This document shows, one piece after another, positions 56,421 to 64,000 of a DNA stretch of 64,000 nucleotides. Numbering within the stretch: the first letter of the stretch is position 1; every line of letters begins with the position of its first letter. The stretch is taken from NCBI RefSeq assembly GCF_022179185.1, contig NZ_BPQJ01000005.1, positions 62,001-126,000 on the forward strand, read 5' to 3'. The DNA comes from Methylobacterium frigidaeris (GTDB lineage: Bacteria > Pseudomonadota > Alphaproteobacteria > Rhizobiales > Beijerinckiaceae). The notes beneath the pieces were generated by a model. It saw only the letters and a program-made list of their open reading frames with translations. It did no database searches and was not told where the DNA came from. Position numbers and translations under genes: made by a program.

Positions 56421-57971
56421 ATGGCCGACAAGGATTCGCAGGACAAGCCGGATTTCGCGAGCGGCATCCCGTCGGACGACCTGCCCGAGGGGGCGATGCT
56501 CGAGGGCACGCTCGGTGAGGACAAGGTGCTGCTCCTGCGCCGCGACGGCCAGGTGCGGGCGATCGGCGCCCGTTGCACCCATCTCGGCGCGCCGCTCGCC
56601 AAGGGGATCGTCGCTGACGGGGAGGTGCGCTGCCCCTGGCACCATGCCCGCTTCAGCCTGGAGACCGGCGAGGCCGTCGGCGCCCCGGCCTTCGACCCGC
56701 TGCCGTGCTACCGCGCCGAGGAGCGCGACGGCCGCATCACCGTGACCGGACGGCGCAAAGCCGCGGTCAGGCCCGCGACGAGGAATCCCGGCAAGGTGGT
56801 CATCATCGGCGGCGGGGCCGGCGGGCATGCCTGCGCCGAGTGGCTGGCCCGGGCCGGCCACGGCACCGCCGTCACCCTGGTGAGCGACGATCCCGATCCG
56901 CCCTACGACCGCACCTTCTGCTCGAAGCAGTACCTCTCCGGCAAGGCGAAGCGCGAGACGACGCGGCTCGCCCCCGAGGGCTTCTACGGCGGCGACGGGC
57001 CCCGCCTCCTGCGCGACCGGGTGGTCTCCCTCGATCTCGACGCGCAGGAGATCGCGACCGCGGGCGGCGAGCGGCTGCCCTACGACGCCCTGGTGATCGC
57101 GACGGGCGCCGCGCCGCAGCGGCCGGACGTGCCGGGCTTCGAGCGTCCGAACGTCCACACCCTGCGCAGCCTCGCCGACGCCGACGCGCTGATCGCGGCG
57201 ACCGAGACCGCCCGCAGCGTCGCGGTGGTGGGAGCGAGCTTCATCGGCCTCGAAGTCGCCGCCGCGATGGTGGCCCGCGAGAAGGTCGTCACGGTGGTGG
57301 CGCCCGATGCGGTGCCGCTGGCGCGTGTCCTCGGCGAGGCGGTCGGCCGCTTCGTCCAAGGCCTGCACGAGGACAAGGGCGTGACCTTCCGCCTCGGCCG
57401 CGAGGCGACGGGCTTCGACGGGACGGCGCTGACCCTCGACGACGGCAGCCGGATCGAGGCCGATCTCGTCGTGCTCGGCACCGGCGTCTCGCCCCGCACC
57501 GACCTCGCCGAGGCCGCCGGCCTGACGCTGGCGCAGAAGGACGAGGGCGGCGGCATCGCGGTCGACGCGACTCTCGCCGCCTCCGCCTCCGGGATCTACG
57601 CGATCGGCGACGTCGCATCCTATCCGGATCCGCGCAGCGACCGGCGCCTGCGGGTCGAGCACTGGGTCCACGCCCAGCGCCAGGGCCAGCACGTCGCCCG
57701 CGCCCTCCTGGCAGGGGCGACCTTGGGCGAGGCGGCGCCCTTCGCCGAGACGCCGTTCTTCTGGAGCGGCCATTACGGCACCAGCCTGCGCTACGTGGGC
57801 CATGCCGGCTCGGCGGAGGAGACCCAGGTCGAGGGCGACGTGAGCAAGGGCGATTTCGCCGTCACCTACCGGGAGGACGGGCGCGACGCCGCGCTCGCCA
57901 CCTGCAAGCGGGACACGCGGTCGCTCGAGGTCGAGGACGCGTGGGACCGGGAGGGCCGGGCGGCGGGCTGA
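56421..57971 (+). CDS. Rieske ferredoxin-FAD reductase fusion (AIFM3-like)
   Basis: This 516-residue protein has a Rieske domain (about 15-110; CTHLGAPLAKGI and CPWHHARFSLETGE, both Cys-His pairs present) fused to a pyridine-nucleotide disulfide-type oxidoreductase. Motifs are VVIIGGGAGGHACAEWLARA, DPPYDRTFCSKQYLSGKA, VAVVGASFIGLEVAAAM and GIYAIGDVASYPDP. It is a second NAD(P)H-to-iron-sulfur reductase next to the P450 chain. It may be an alternative donor or part of a separate dioxygenase-like pathway. Confidence 0.92.
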   Translation: MADKDSQDKPDFASGIPSDDLPEGAMLEGTLGEDKVLLLRRDGQVRAIGARCTHLGAPLAKGIVADGEVRCPWHHARFSLETGEAVGAPAFDPLPCYRAEERDGRITVTGRRKAAVRPATRNPGKVVIIGGGAGGHACAEWLARAGHGTAVTLVSDDPDPPYDRTFCSKQYLSGKAKRETTRLAPEGFYGGDGPRLLRDRVVSLDLDAQEIATAGGERLPYDALVIATGAAPQRPDVPGFERPNVHTLRSLADADALIAATETARSVAVVGASFIGLEVAAAMVAREKVVTVVAPDAVPLARVLGEAVGRFVQGLHEDKGVTFRLGREATGFDGTALTLDDGSRIEADLVVLGTGVSPRTDLAEAAGLTLAQKDEGGGIAVDATLAASASGIYAIGDVASYPDPRSDRRLRVEHWVHAQRQGQHVARALLAGATLGEAAPFAETPFFWSGHYGTSLRYVGHAGSAEETQVEGDVSKGDFAVTYREDGRDAALATCKRDTRSLEVEDAWDREGRAAG

Positions 57972-58070
57972 ACGCAGCGCCCGGGCGCGCGGCCTCCCCG
58001 CTTGCGCCCGGGCCCGATCGCGGGCAGGTGGCGGGACAGGTTCACGGCCGAGACAGGGGCCCGTCCAGCG

Positions 58071-58553
58071 TTGCCGAGTGATGACACCCCGGGCCTCGCC
58101 CGCCTCGAAGGCCTGATCGGCTACACCCTGCGGCGGGCGCAGGTCGCGGTCTCCCGCAGCTTCGTCGAGCTGTTCGCCGATCTCGACGTGCGCCAGAGCC
58201 AGCTCGGCGTGCTCACCGTGATCGAAGGCAGCCCGGGCTCGCGGCCGAGCCAGGTCGGCGCGGCGATCGGGATCAAGCGGGCGAATATCGGCCCGCTCCT
58301 CGACGAGCTGGAGGCCCGCGGCCTGGTGCGCCGCGAGCCCGACCCGACGGATCGCCGCTCGCAGTCCCTCTTCCTCACCCGGGACGGCGAGGCGCTGATG
58401 GCCGAGCTGCACCGCCGCGAGGCTGCCCACGAGGAGCGCATCGCCGCGTTCCTGAGCCCGGAGGAGCGGGCCGCGCTCCTCGGGCTGCTGCGCCGCCTCG
58501 AACAGGGCGCGCGGGACGTGGCGGGGGATGAGGGGGCGGAGGAGACCGACTGA
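58071..58553 (+). CDS. MarR-family transcriptional regulator
   Basis: The winged-helix core is clear: RPSQVGAAIGIKRANIGPLL (recognition region), ARGLVRREPDPTDRRSQSLF (wing) and flanking dimerisation helices. The start is uncertain: no ATG or GTG lies in a suitable place, so I used TTG 58071 (TTG 58002 is the alternative). MarR proteins next to aromatic CoA-ligase genes, such as HcaR, FerR and CouR, respond to hydroxycinnamoyl-CoA. By position this one could repress the ligase cluster downstream; that is inference. Confidence 0.85.
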   Translation: MPSDDTPGLARLEGLIGYTLRRAQVAVSRSFVELFADLDVRQSQLGVLTVIEGSPGSRPSQVGAAIGIKRANIGPLLDELEARGLVRREPDPTDRRSQSLFLTRDGEALMAELHRREAAHEERIAAFLSPEERAALLGLLRRLEQGARDVAGDEGAEETD

Positions 58554-58556
58554 TCC

Positions 58557-59018
58557 TCACTCTCCCCGGAACCGCCGCACCAGCTCCTCCGGGATCGGCG
58601 CCGCCTTCATCCGGGCCGGGTCGTCGGGGTGGCGGCCGGCCCAGACCCGGCGCTCGCGGCCCTCGACGGCGAGGTCCCCGGCATTGAGCAGGCGGTGGCG
58701 TACCGCGAAGCTCGACCGGCCGACATCCACCACCGTCGAGACGATCTCGACCTGGTCGCCGTAGCGCGAGGGCTTGAGGAAGCGCGCCCCGGTCTCGACC
58801 AGCGGGATGCCGAGGAGGTCGTAGCGGGCGAGCATCCCGGCCTTCGGCAGCCCGGTCGCGGCCGCGCACAGGAGCGCCGTCGACCAGTCGAAGAAGTCGA
58901 AGAAGCGCGGGTTGAACACGATGCCGGCGGGGTCGCAATGACCCCATTCCACCGTCAGGGTGCGGGTATGGGTGAAGCCCTCGTGATCGACGACCTGGTC
59001 TTGCGTCGGCGGGGTCAT
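58557..59018 (-). CDS. Acyl-CoA thioesterase, hotdog fold (4-hydroxybenzoyl-CoA thioesterase type)
   Basis: This 153-residue protein has the signature VEWGHCDPAGIVFNPRFFDF with the catalytic Asp, and the fold's later strands (YGDQVEIVSTVVDVGRSSFA). It releases free acid from aromatic acyl-CoA. It overlaps the ligase by 4 bp (ATGA), so both are made from one message. Confidence 0.92.
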   Translation of the reverse strand: MTPPTQDQVVDHEGFTHTRTLTVEWGHCDPAGIVFNPRFFDFFDWSTALLCAAATGLPKAGMLARYDLLGIPLVETGARFLKPSRYGDQVEIVSTVVDVGRSSFAVRHRLLNAGDLAVEGRERRVWAGRHPDDPARMKAAPIPEELVRRFRGE

Positions 59019-60823
59019 GCGGTCTCCGGGATGATGACGTCGGGAGCGTAGGGTTCGGCGTAGAGGCGGGCGACGGCGTCCGCCCGGTTGCGCAGGACGC
59101 CGCGCTGGTTGATCGAGCCCTTGTCGGTCACCTCGTCGCGGTCGAGGGCCGGTGGTTCAGCGAGCAGCAGGAGCCGGGCGATGCGGTTGGACGAGCCGGT
59201 GGCCTTCCGCGCGAAGGCCGCGAGGCGCCGGGCGAAATCCCGCCGCAAAGCCGGGTGGGCGAGGATGGCGGCATCGTCGCCCGCCGCCCCGCAAAGGGTG
59301 CGGCAGGCGGCGAGGTCGGGGAAGACCAGGGCCGCGACCTCGTCGCGCGCCTCGCCCGCGATGGCGACGTCGCGCACCAGCGGCTGGAACGCGTCGAGGA
59401 AGGCGGCCCGCAGGGGGCCGACGCTGACCCAGACCCCGGTGGTGAGCTTGAAATCCTCGTTGAGGCGGCCGTCGAAGGTGAAGCCGCGCTGGAGATCGCT
59501 GGAATCGACCGGCACCAGGGCGTCGCCGAGGCGGTAGAACCCCTCCTCGTCGAAGGCCGACGCGGTCAGGTCCGGCCGGCGCCAGTAGCCGGGGGTGACG
59601 TTCGGCCCCCTCACCCGCGCCTCGCGCTTGGTGCCGACGGGCGCGACCTTCAGCTCGACCCCGGGCGCCGGAAGGCCGACCTGGCCGGCCTTCGCCGGAC
59701 GGTCGTCGGTGACGAGGGCGAGCGGCGCGGTCTCGGTGGCCCCGAGCCCCGTCACCATCGGCACCGTCCGGCCGATCGTTTGCCGGGCGAGGTCGTCGAT
59801 GGCGTCCCAGACCGGCTGCGGCAGGCCGGCGGCGGCGAAGAAGGTGACCTGGAGCCGGCTGAAGAAAGTCTTTCGGAGTTCGGCGTCGTCGCGCAGGTGC
59901 GGCACCAGCGCCTCGAAGCCCTTCGGCACCGTGAGGTAGAGGGTGGGGGCCACCTCGCGCAAGGCGCGCACGGTCTCCCGGATGCCGCCGGGGGTCGGCC
60001 GGCCCTCGTCGATGGTGAGGGTGCCGCCATTCGCCAGCACCAGGTTGAAGTTGTGGTTGCCGCCGAAGGTGTGGTGCCAGGGCAGCCAGTCGACCATCAC
60101 GGGCGGCTCGGCCGCGAGCGCCGGGAAGCGCGCCTGCAGCATCGCCTGGTTGGAGCCGAGCATCCGGTGGGTGTTCACCACCGCCTTCGGCACGCCGGTG
60201 GAGCCGGAGGTGAACAGGAGCTTCGCCACCGTTTCGGGCGCGACCGCCGCGTGGGCGGCCGCGACGGCCTCGGGATCGTGAGCCTGCATCAGCTCCCTGA
60301 ACGGCGTCGCGGGCCGGCCGATCTCGGCGCCGTCGGCGACCACCACCTCGGTCCCTGCCGGGACCGCCGCCGCGATGGCCGGGGCGTAGACCGCGCCCTC
60401 GGCGGCGAAGACGAGGCCGGGGGTGAGCAGCTCCACGATCGCCCGCAGACGGGCATGGTCCTGCGACACGGTGGAGTAAGCCGGCGAGACCGGCGCCACC
60501 GCGATGCCGACATGGAGGGCGGCGAGCGAGATCAGCGCGTGCTCGAAGCCGTTGCCGGACAGGATCATCACCGGCCGCTCGGCCGAGAGGTTCCGCGTGA
60601 GCAGGGACGCGGCGATCCGCTCGACGGATTCGAGTGCCGCCCCGTAGGTCAGGGGCTCGAACACCCCGTCCGGCCCGCGCCGGACCAGGAACGGCCGGTC
60701 CGGCGCCTCGGCGGCGTGGCGGGTCAGGTGCGCGGTCAGACGCTCGGGATAGGGCGGCAGAGGGGCGGTCGCGGTGACCAGCAGGCTGCCGTCGTCCCGC
60801 GCGACGAAACGATGCGTCGTCAT
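59015..60823 (-). CDS. Feruloyl-CoA synthase-like acyl-CoA ligase
   Basis: This 602-residue AMP-forming ligase has the P-loop-like LLFTSGSTGVPKAVVNTHRM, DWLPWHHTFGGNHNFNLVLA, the adenylate motif LGATETAPLALV and GFYRLGDALVPVD. The context NVTPGYWRRPDLTASAFDEE is close to feruloyl-CoA synthases of proteobacteria. It should activate hydroxycinnamic or related aromatic acids with ATP and CoA. It begins just after the substrate-binding protein on the same strand. Confidence 0.9.
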   Translation of the reverse strand: MTTHRFVARDDGSLLVTATAPLPPYPERLTAHLTRHAAEAPDRPFLVRRGPDGVFEPLTYGAALESVERIAASLLTRNLSAERPVMILSGNGFEHALISLAALHVGIAVAPVSPAYSTVSQDHARLRAIVELLTPGLVFAAEGAVYAPAIAAAVPAGTEVVVADGAEIGRPATPFRELMQAHDPEAVAAAHAAVAPETVAKLLFTSGSTGVPKAVVNTHRMLGSNQAMLQARFPALAAEPPVMVDWLPWHHTFGGNHNFNLVLANGGTLTIDEGRPTPGGIRETVRALREVAPTLYLTVPKGFEALVPHLRDDAELRKTFFSRLQVTFFAAAGLPQPVWDAIDDLARQTIGRTVPMVTGLGATETAPLALVTDDRPAKAGQVGLPAPGVELKVAPVGTKREARVRGPNVTPGYWRRPDLTASAFDEEGFYRLGDALVPVDSSDLQRGFTFDGRLNEDFKLTTGVWVSVGPLRAAFLDAFQPLVRDVAIAGEARDEVAALVFPDLAACRTLCGAAGDDAAILAHPALRRDFARRLAAFARKATGSSNRIARLLLLAEPPALDRDEVTDKGSINQRGVLRNRADAVARLYAEPYAPDVIIPETA

Positions 60824-60827
60824 CGCC

Positions 60828-62042
60828 TCACCCCTTCACCAGCGGGCAGCCGCCCTCGGAGAGCGGGCGCCAGGCCTCCTCGGCCGGCACGGTGCGCACC
60901 GGTTTGAAGTAGTCCCAGCCGCCCTTGCTCTCGGCCGGGGTCTTGGTGGTGAGGAGGTACATCGGGTGGAGCTTCCGCCCGTCCTCGCGGATGCGGCCGG
61001 GGCCGAAGATCGGATCGTCGGTCGGCATCGCCTTCATCGCCGCCACCACCGCGCGGCCGTCGCCGGCCTCCTTCACGGTACTGACGGCCTTCAGGTAATG
61101 CTCCACCGCCGAGTAGATTCCGGCCTGCATGTCGTTCGGCATGGCGTGGCGCGGGTGGCGGGCAGCGTAGCGCGCCGCGAAGGCGCGGGTGCCGTCGTTG
61201 AGGTCCCAGTAATAGGGCGTGACGATGTAGACGCCCTGCGTCGCCTTGAGGCCGAGCGCCGGCATGTTGGTGATGTTGAGGATCAGCCCGGCGAGGCGCT
61301 GGGCCGGGGCGATGCCGAACTCGGCCGCCTGCTTGAGGGCGTTCGAGGTGTCGTCGCCGGCATTCGCCAGCCCGATCACGTCGGCGCCCGAGCCCTGCGC
61401 CTGGAGCAGGAAGGACGAGAAGTCGGCGGTGCCGAGCGGGTGGCGTGACGCTCCCTTCACGCTGCCGCCCATGGCCTTCACCTCCTCGGCGGCCGAGCCT
61501 TCGAGGTCCTTGCCGAAGGTGTAGTCGGCGGTGAGGAAGTACCAGGACTTGCCGCCCTGCTGCACCAGTGCCTTGGCGAGCGCGTGGCCGAGCGACCAGG
61601 TGTCGTAGGTCCAGTGCACGGTGTTGGGCGAGCATTGCTTGCCGGTCAGCTCGGCGGTGCCGGCGCCCGAGCCGATGAACACCTTGTTCTTCTCCCGCGC
61701 CAGGTTTGCGACGGCCAGCGCCACGGCGGAGTTCGGCACGTCGACGATCAGGTCGACGCCGTCCTGGTCGAACCAGCGCCGGGCGATCGAGGCGCCGATA
61801 TCGGTCTTGTTCTGGTGGTCGGCCGAGACCAGCTCGACCGGCCGCCCGGCCTGCTTCGCGAAATCCTCGATGGCGAGCTGGGCGGCGATGACCGAGCCCT
61901 GGCCCTGATAGTCGGCATAGGGGCCCGACATGTCGTTGAGCACTCCGATCTTCACGGGCCGCTCGGCGGCGGCGGCGGGAGCGAGCAGCGACAGAAGGGC
62001 GGCGAGGGCCGGGGCGAGCCGGCGGACGGCGTGGCGGGACAT
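60828..62042 (-). CDS. ABC transporter substrate-binding protein, branched-chain/aromatic-acid type
   Basis: This 404-residue protein starts with a signal peptide (MSRHAVRRLAPALAALLSLL, cleavage near AAAAE). The periplasmic-binding fold is shown by KIGVLNDMSGPYADYQGQGS, DVPNSAVALAVANLAREKNK and ALAKALVQQGGKSWYFLTAD. LivK-type proteins of this class bind amino acids or aromatic acids. Here it is operonic with a ligase and thioesterase, so an aromatic acid is the likely ligand. No permease or ATPase is coded in the window. Confidence 0.9.
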   Translation of the reverse strand: MSRHAVRRLAPALAALLSLLAPAAAAERPVKIGVLNDMSGPYADYQGQGSVIAAQLAIEDFAKQAGRPVELVSADHQNKTDIGASIARRWFDQDGVDLIVDVPNSAVALAVANLAREKNKVFIGSGAGTAELTGKQCSPNTVHWTYDTWSLGHALAKALVQQGGKSWYFLTADYTFGKDLEGSAAEEVKAMGGSVKGASRHPLGTADFSSFLLQAQGSGADVIGLANAGDDTSNALKQAAEFGIAPAQRLAGLILNITNMPALGLKATQGVYIVTPYYWDLNDGTRAFAARYAARHPRHAMPNDMQAGIYSAVEHYLKAVSTVKEAGDGRAVVAAMKAMPTDDPIFGPGRIREDGRKLHPMYLLTTKTPAESKGGWDYFKPVRTVPAEEAWRPLSEGGCPLVKG

Positions 62043-62150
62043 GGTTTCCTCCGTGGGTAGGGCGGCCGGTCTTGGTGCCGGGTTCTTTGGAGTGCGTATG
62101 AAGTCTTCGGAGCGCTTTACTCTGTTAAAACGAGGTCGAAGAAGACGAGA

Positions 62151-62302
62151 GATCCCCTCTCTCGGCTGGGAGAGGGGTAGGGGTGAGGGTGGAACGCTTC
62201 AGTGTAAAGCGCTGAGCGTCGTGCTGGCAGCGGAACAGTCTGAGTTCGACTTAGAACCGTCGCACCTTCACCCCTAAACCCTCTCCCACATGGGAGAGGG
62301 GA
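62151..62302. repeat. Second copy of palindromic element (family A)
   Basis: Two GC-rich arms (gatcccctctctcggctggg onward, and cacccctaaaccctctccca onward) fold back on each other. The centre, with cgtcgtgctggcagcgg, matches the centre of the 7533-7780 element in reverse complement. This second copy is shorter and more diverged. Confidence 0.7.
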
Positions 62303-62344
62303 ACAGCGCCTTACTTATTACCCCCTTCGCTTCCCCTTCTCAGG

Positions 62345-62502
62345 GTCATCCCGGGGCCGCGCATCGGAGCCCGAGATCCAGAACCGCGGGTGGTACCGGA
62401 TGAGTCGGGCGTGTTCCGCCCCATCCTGAACGTCCTGAGTGTCTGGATTGCGCTTCGCGCCCCTTCGGGGTCCGGGCTCTGCTTCGCGGCCCCGGAATGA
62501 CG
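62345..62502. repeat. Palindromic repeat (family B), extended copy
   Basis: gtcatcccggggccgcg at 62345-62361 pairs with cgcggccccggaatgac at 62486-62502 (one mismatch). Its left arm matches the 44061 element over 29 bases with one difference. Together with the family A copy it fills the gap 62043-62535, where no gene is seen. Confidence 0.7.
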
Positions 62503-62535
62503 CGGAGGGATCCAGGATGCGGTGCGGGTCCTGAG

Positions 62536-63327
62536 CTATTCCCTCACCTTCTTCGCCCGCCCTTCCAGGAACTCAGCCAGGCGGCGCTTGGCCTCGGCGT
62601 CGCTTTGCGCCACCGCGGTCATCAGGGCCTCGGTGAGGTAGCCCGTCGCCGGGTCGGCCTCGGCGATGCGCGGCAGGGCGTGGATCAGGGCGTAGTTGGT
62701 GAGCGGCGCGTTCTCGGCCGCGCGGGCGGCGAGGGCGATCGCCCGTTCTAGCCCCTCCCCTGCCGGCACGACGTAGTGCGAGAGGCCCAGCCGCTCGCCG
62801 CTCTCGGCGTCGTGGACGCGGCCGGTCAGCATCATGTCGCGCATCCGCGAGACGCCGATCAGCCGCGGCAGCCGCACAGAGGCGCCGCCGCCGACGAAGA
62901 TGCCGCGCTGGCCCTCCGGCAGGGCGTAAAAGGCGGACGACTCGGCCACCCGCAGGTGGGCCGAGAGCGCCAGCTCCAGCCCGCCGCCGATCACCGCCCC
63001 TTTCAGCGCCGCCACCACCGGCACCCGGCCGAACTCGATCTCGTGGAAGGCCCGGTGCCACATCCGCGAATGCAGCATGCCGGCGGGCGCGTCGCGCTCG
63101 GTCAGCTCGGCGAGGTCGAGCCCGGCGCAGAAATGCGGGCCCTCGGCCGCGATCACCAGCGCCCGCACGTCGTCGGGCAAGCCGCGGGCGATGCGCTCCA
63201 GCCCCAGCACCATGCCGTCGTCGAGGGCATTGCGCTTGTGCGGGCGGTTCAGGGTCACGATCGCCACCGCGTCCCGCCGCGTGACGACCAGGGACTCGGT
63301 GCCGAGGCCCGACAGGTCCTCCGCCAT
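62536..63327 (-). CDS. Enoyl-CoA hydratase/isomerase (crotonase family)
   Basis: This 263-residue protein has the crotonase fold: VTLNRPHKRNALDDGMV, the oxyanion-hole segment FCAGLDLAEL, then VAALKGAVIGGGLELALSAH and YALPEGQRGIFVGGGASVRL. It adds water to, or otherwise processes, enoyl-CoA intermediates. With the feruloyl-CoA-synthase-like ligase and a hydroxyacyl-CoA dehydrogenase nearby it may act in side-chain shortening. Confidence 0.92.
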   Translation of the reverse strand: MAEDLSGLGTESLVVTRRDAVAIVTLNRPHKRNALDDGMVLGLERIARGLPDDVRALVIAAEGPHFCAGLDLAELTERDAPAGMLHSRMWHRAFHEIEFGRVPVVAALKGAVIGGGLELALSAHLRVAESSAFYALPEGQRGIFVGGGASVRLPRLIGVSRMRDMMLTGRVHDAESGERLGLSHYVVPAGEGLERAIALAARAAENAPLTNYALIHALPRIAEADPATGYLTEALMTAVAQSDAEAKRRLAEFLEGRAKKVRE

Positions 63328-63463
63328 ATCGGCGCTCCTCCGATTCTCGCTCCGGCCTGTTCGCGCCGGATTGCCAAACCTGATTTGTAATGTGATATAA
63401 CTATCTCAACGGGTCAATCGGGCGACAAGCCCTGACAGCAGGCCCGATCAGGGAGGGCGCCGC
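63328..63463. promoter_or_regulatory. Divergent promoter region, crotonase and hydroxyacyl-CoA dehydrogenase
   Basis: The stretch tttgtaatgtgatataacta (about 63384-63403) is strongly AT-rich in otherwise GC-rich DNA and is the probable promoter/operator for the two divergent genes. A GGGAGGG motif lies before the dehydrogenase ATG. Confidence 0.5.
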
Positions 63464-64000
63464 GATGGACGACGCGAGCGGACCGGCCGGCGGTTATCGC
63501 ACGGCCATCGGGCGGGTGGCGGTGATCGGCACCGGCGTCATCGGAGCGTCGTGGGTGTCGCAGTTCCTGGGCTCCGGCCTCGACGTCGTCGCCACCGATC
63601 CGGCTCCCGGCGCCGAAGACCGTCTGCGCGAGACGGTCGCCCGGCACTGGCCGATCCTCGAAGCGATCGGCCTCAGCGCCGGTGCCTCGCCGGAGCGACT
63701 GACCTTCGTGGCCGGGCCGGAAGAGGCAGCGGAGGGCGCCGACTTCGTGCAGGAGAACGGGCCCGAGCGCCTGGAGATCAAGCGCGAGACGTATCGGCGC
63801 CTCGATGCGGCAGCGGCGCCCGACGTGGTGCTGGCGACGAGTTCCTCCGGCCTCACCCCGAGCGCGGTTCAGACCGCCTGCCGCCATCCGGATCGGGTCG
63901 TCCTCGGCCATCCCTTCAACCCGCCCCACCTGGTGCCGCTGGTTGAGGTCCTGGGCGGCGCTCAGACCCATGAGGGCGCGGTCGCGGCGGCGACGGCCTT
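63464..64000 (+). CDS. 3-hydroxyacyl-CoA dehydrogenase NAD-binding protein (partial, C-terminus outside window)
   Basis: The first 179 residues are visible. The Rossmann motif VAVIGTGVIGASWVSQFLGS begins at about residue 20, FVQENGPERLEIKRETYRRL is the typical mid-domain segment, and HPFNPPHLVPLVEVL is the classic hydroxyacyl-CoA dehydrogenase block. L-carnitine dehydrogenases share this layout, so the substrate is open. It is divergent from the crotonase, with which it probably shares regulation. Confidence 0.9.

Overview
The window looks like the chromosome of a high-GC alphaproteobacterium of the Methylobacterium type (Rhizobiales). This rests on the strong G+C bias and on typical alphaproteobacterial content: an HWE-type sensor kinase next to a NepR-like anti-sigma factor, a MucR-family regulator, many PAS sensors, CtrA-type TTAA-N7-TTAA motifs and the gene order hemJ-hemE-[gap]-ppsR(DUF299)-maf-aroE-coaE-dnaQ. 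That order is the one that carries the chromosomal replication origin in Caulobacter and several Rhizobiales. The hemE-ppsR gap here (21508-22049) holds a perfect DnaA box, a perfect CtrA motif, an AT-rich stretch and seven GANTC sites, so I read it as oriC. No species call is possible from sequence alone. I see no rRNA, tRNA, CRISPR array, phage or intact insertion sequence.

Layout. 1-4.3 kb: a truncated PAS/HWE kinase, a Crp/Fnr regulator, a NepR-like protein and several small or secreted conserved proteins. 4.6-7.5 kb: a divergent phosphoenolpyruvate-carboxylase-family protein, followed by a 250-bp palindromic repeat. 8-13.3 kb: a LuxR-type regulator, a membrane-anchored SNase-like protein, a secreted protein, a lipid kinase and a TerC transporter. 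13.5-17.8 kb: a tight five-gene minus-strand operon coding for a response regulator, a coiled-coil protein, a longin/roadblock-like plus OmpA-like membrane protein, a Rab-like small GTPase and a histidine kinase. This is the best candidate for an undescribed system. 18-21.5 kb: acid phosphatase, an alpha/beta-hydrolase lacking its nucleophile, hemJ and hemE. 21.5-25.8 kb: oriC, then ppsR-maf-aroE-coaE-dnaQ.

25.9-34.4 kb: a lower-GC methyltransferase, the glycine cleavage operon gcvT-gcvH-gcvP (minus strand) and, divergently, a homodimeric-type pyruvate dehydrogenase E1 (aceE). 34.9-41.3 kb: a seven-gene MoxR/DUF58/von Willebrand/TPR/BatD operon. 41.4-46.3 kb: a catabolic group (M20 carbamoylase or allantoate amidohydrolase, FAD amino-acid dehydrogenase, LigI-like amidohydrolase, MFS transporter). 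46.5-53.4 kb: a soluble triple-PAS chemoreceptor with a PilZ tail, a hybrid histidine kinase, a dihydroxyacetone kinase and a MucR-family regulator.

53.6-58 kb: a complete cytochrome P450 electron chain (3Fe-4S-type ferredoxin, FAD reductase, P450) plus a second Rieske-FAD reductase. 58-64 kb: a MarR regulator, thioesterase, feruloyl-CoA-synthase-like ligase, branched-chain-type substrate-binding protein, crotonase and the start of a 3-hydroxyacyl-CoA dehydrogenase. Together these suggest hydroxycinnamate or aromatic-acid side-chain catabolism. Intergenic palindromes of two families recur at distant sites, and short 12-16 bp tandem repeats sit at several gene boundaries.
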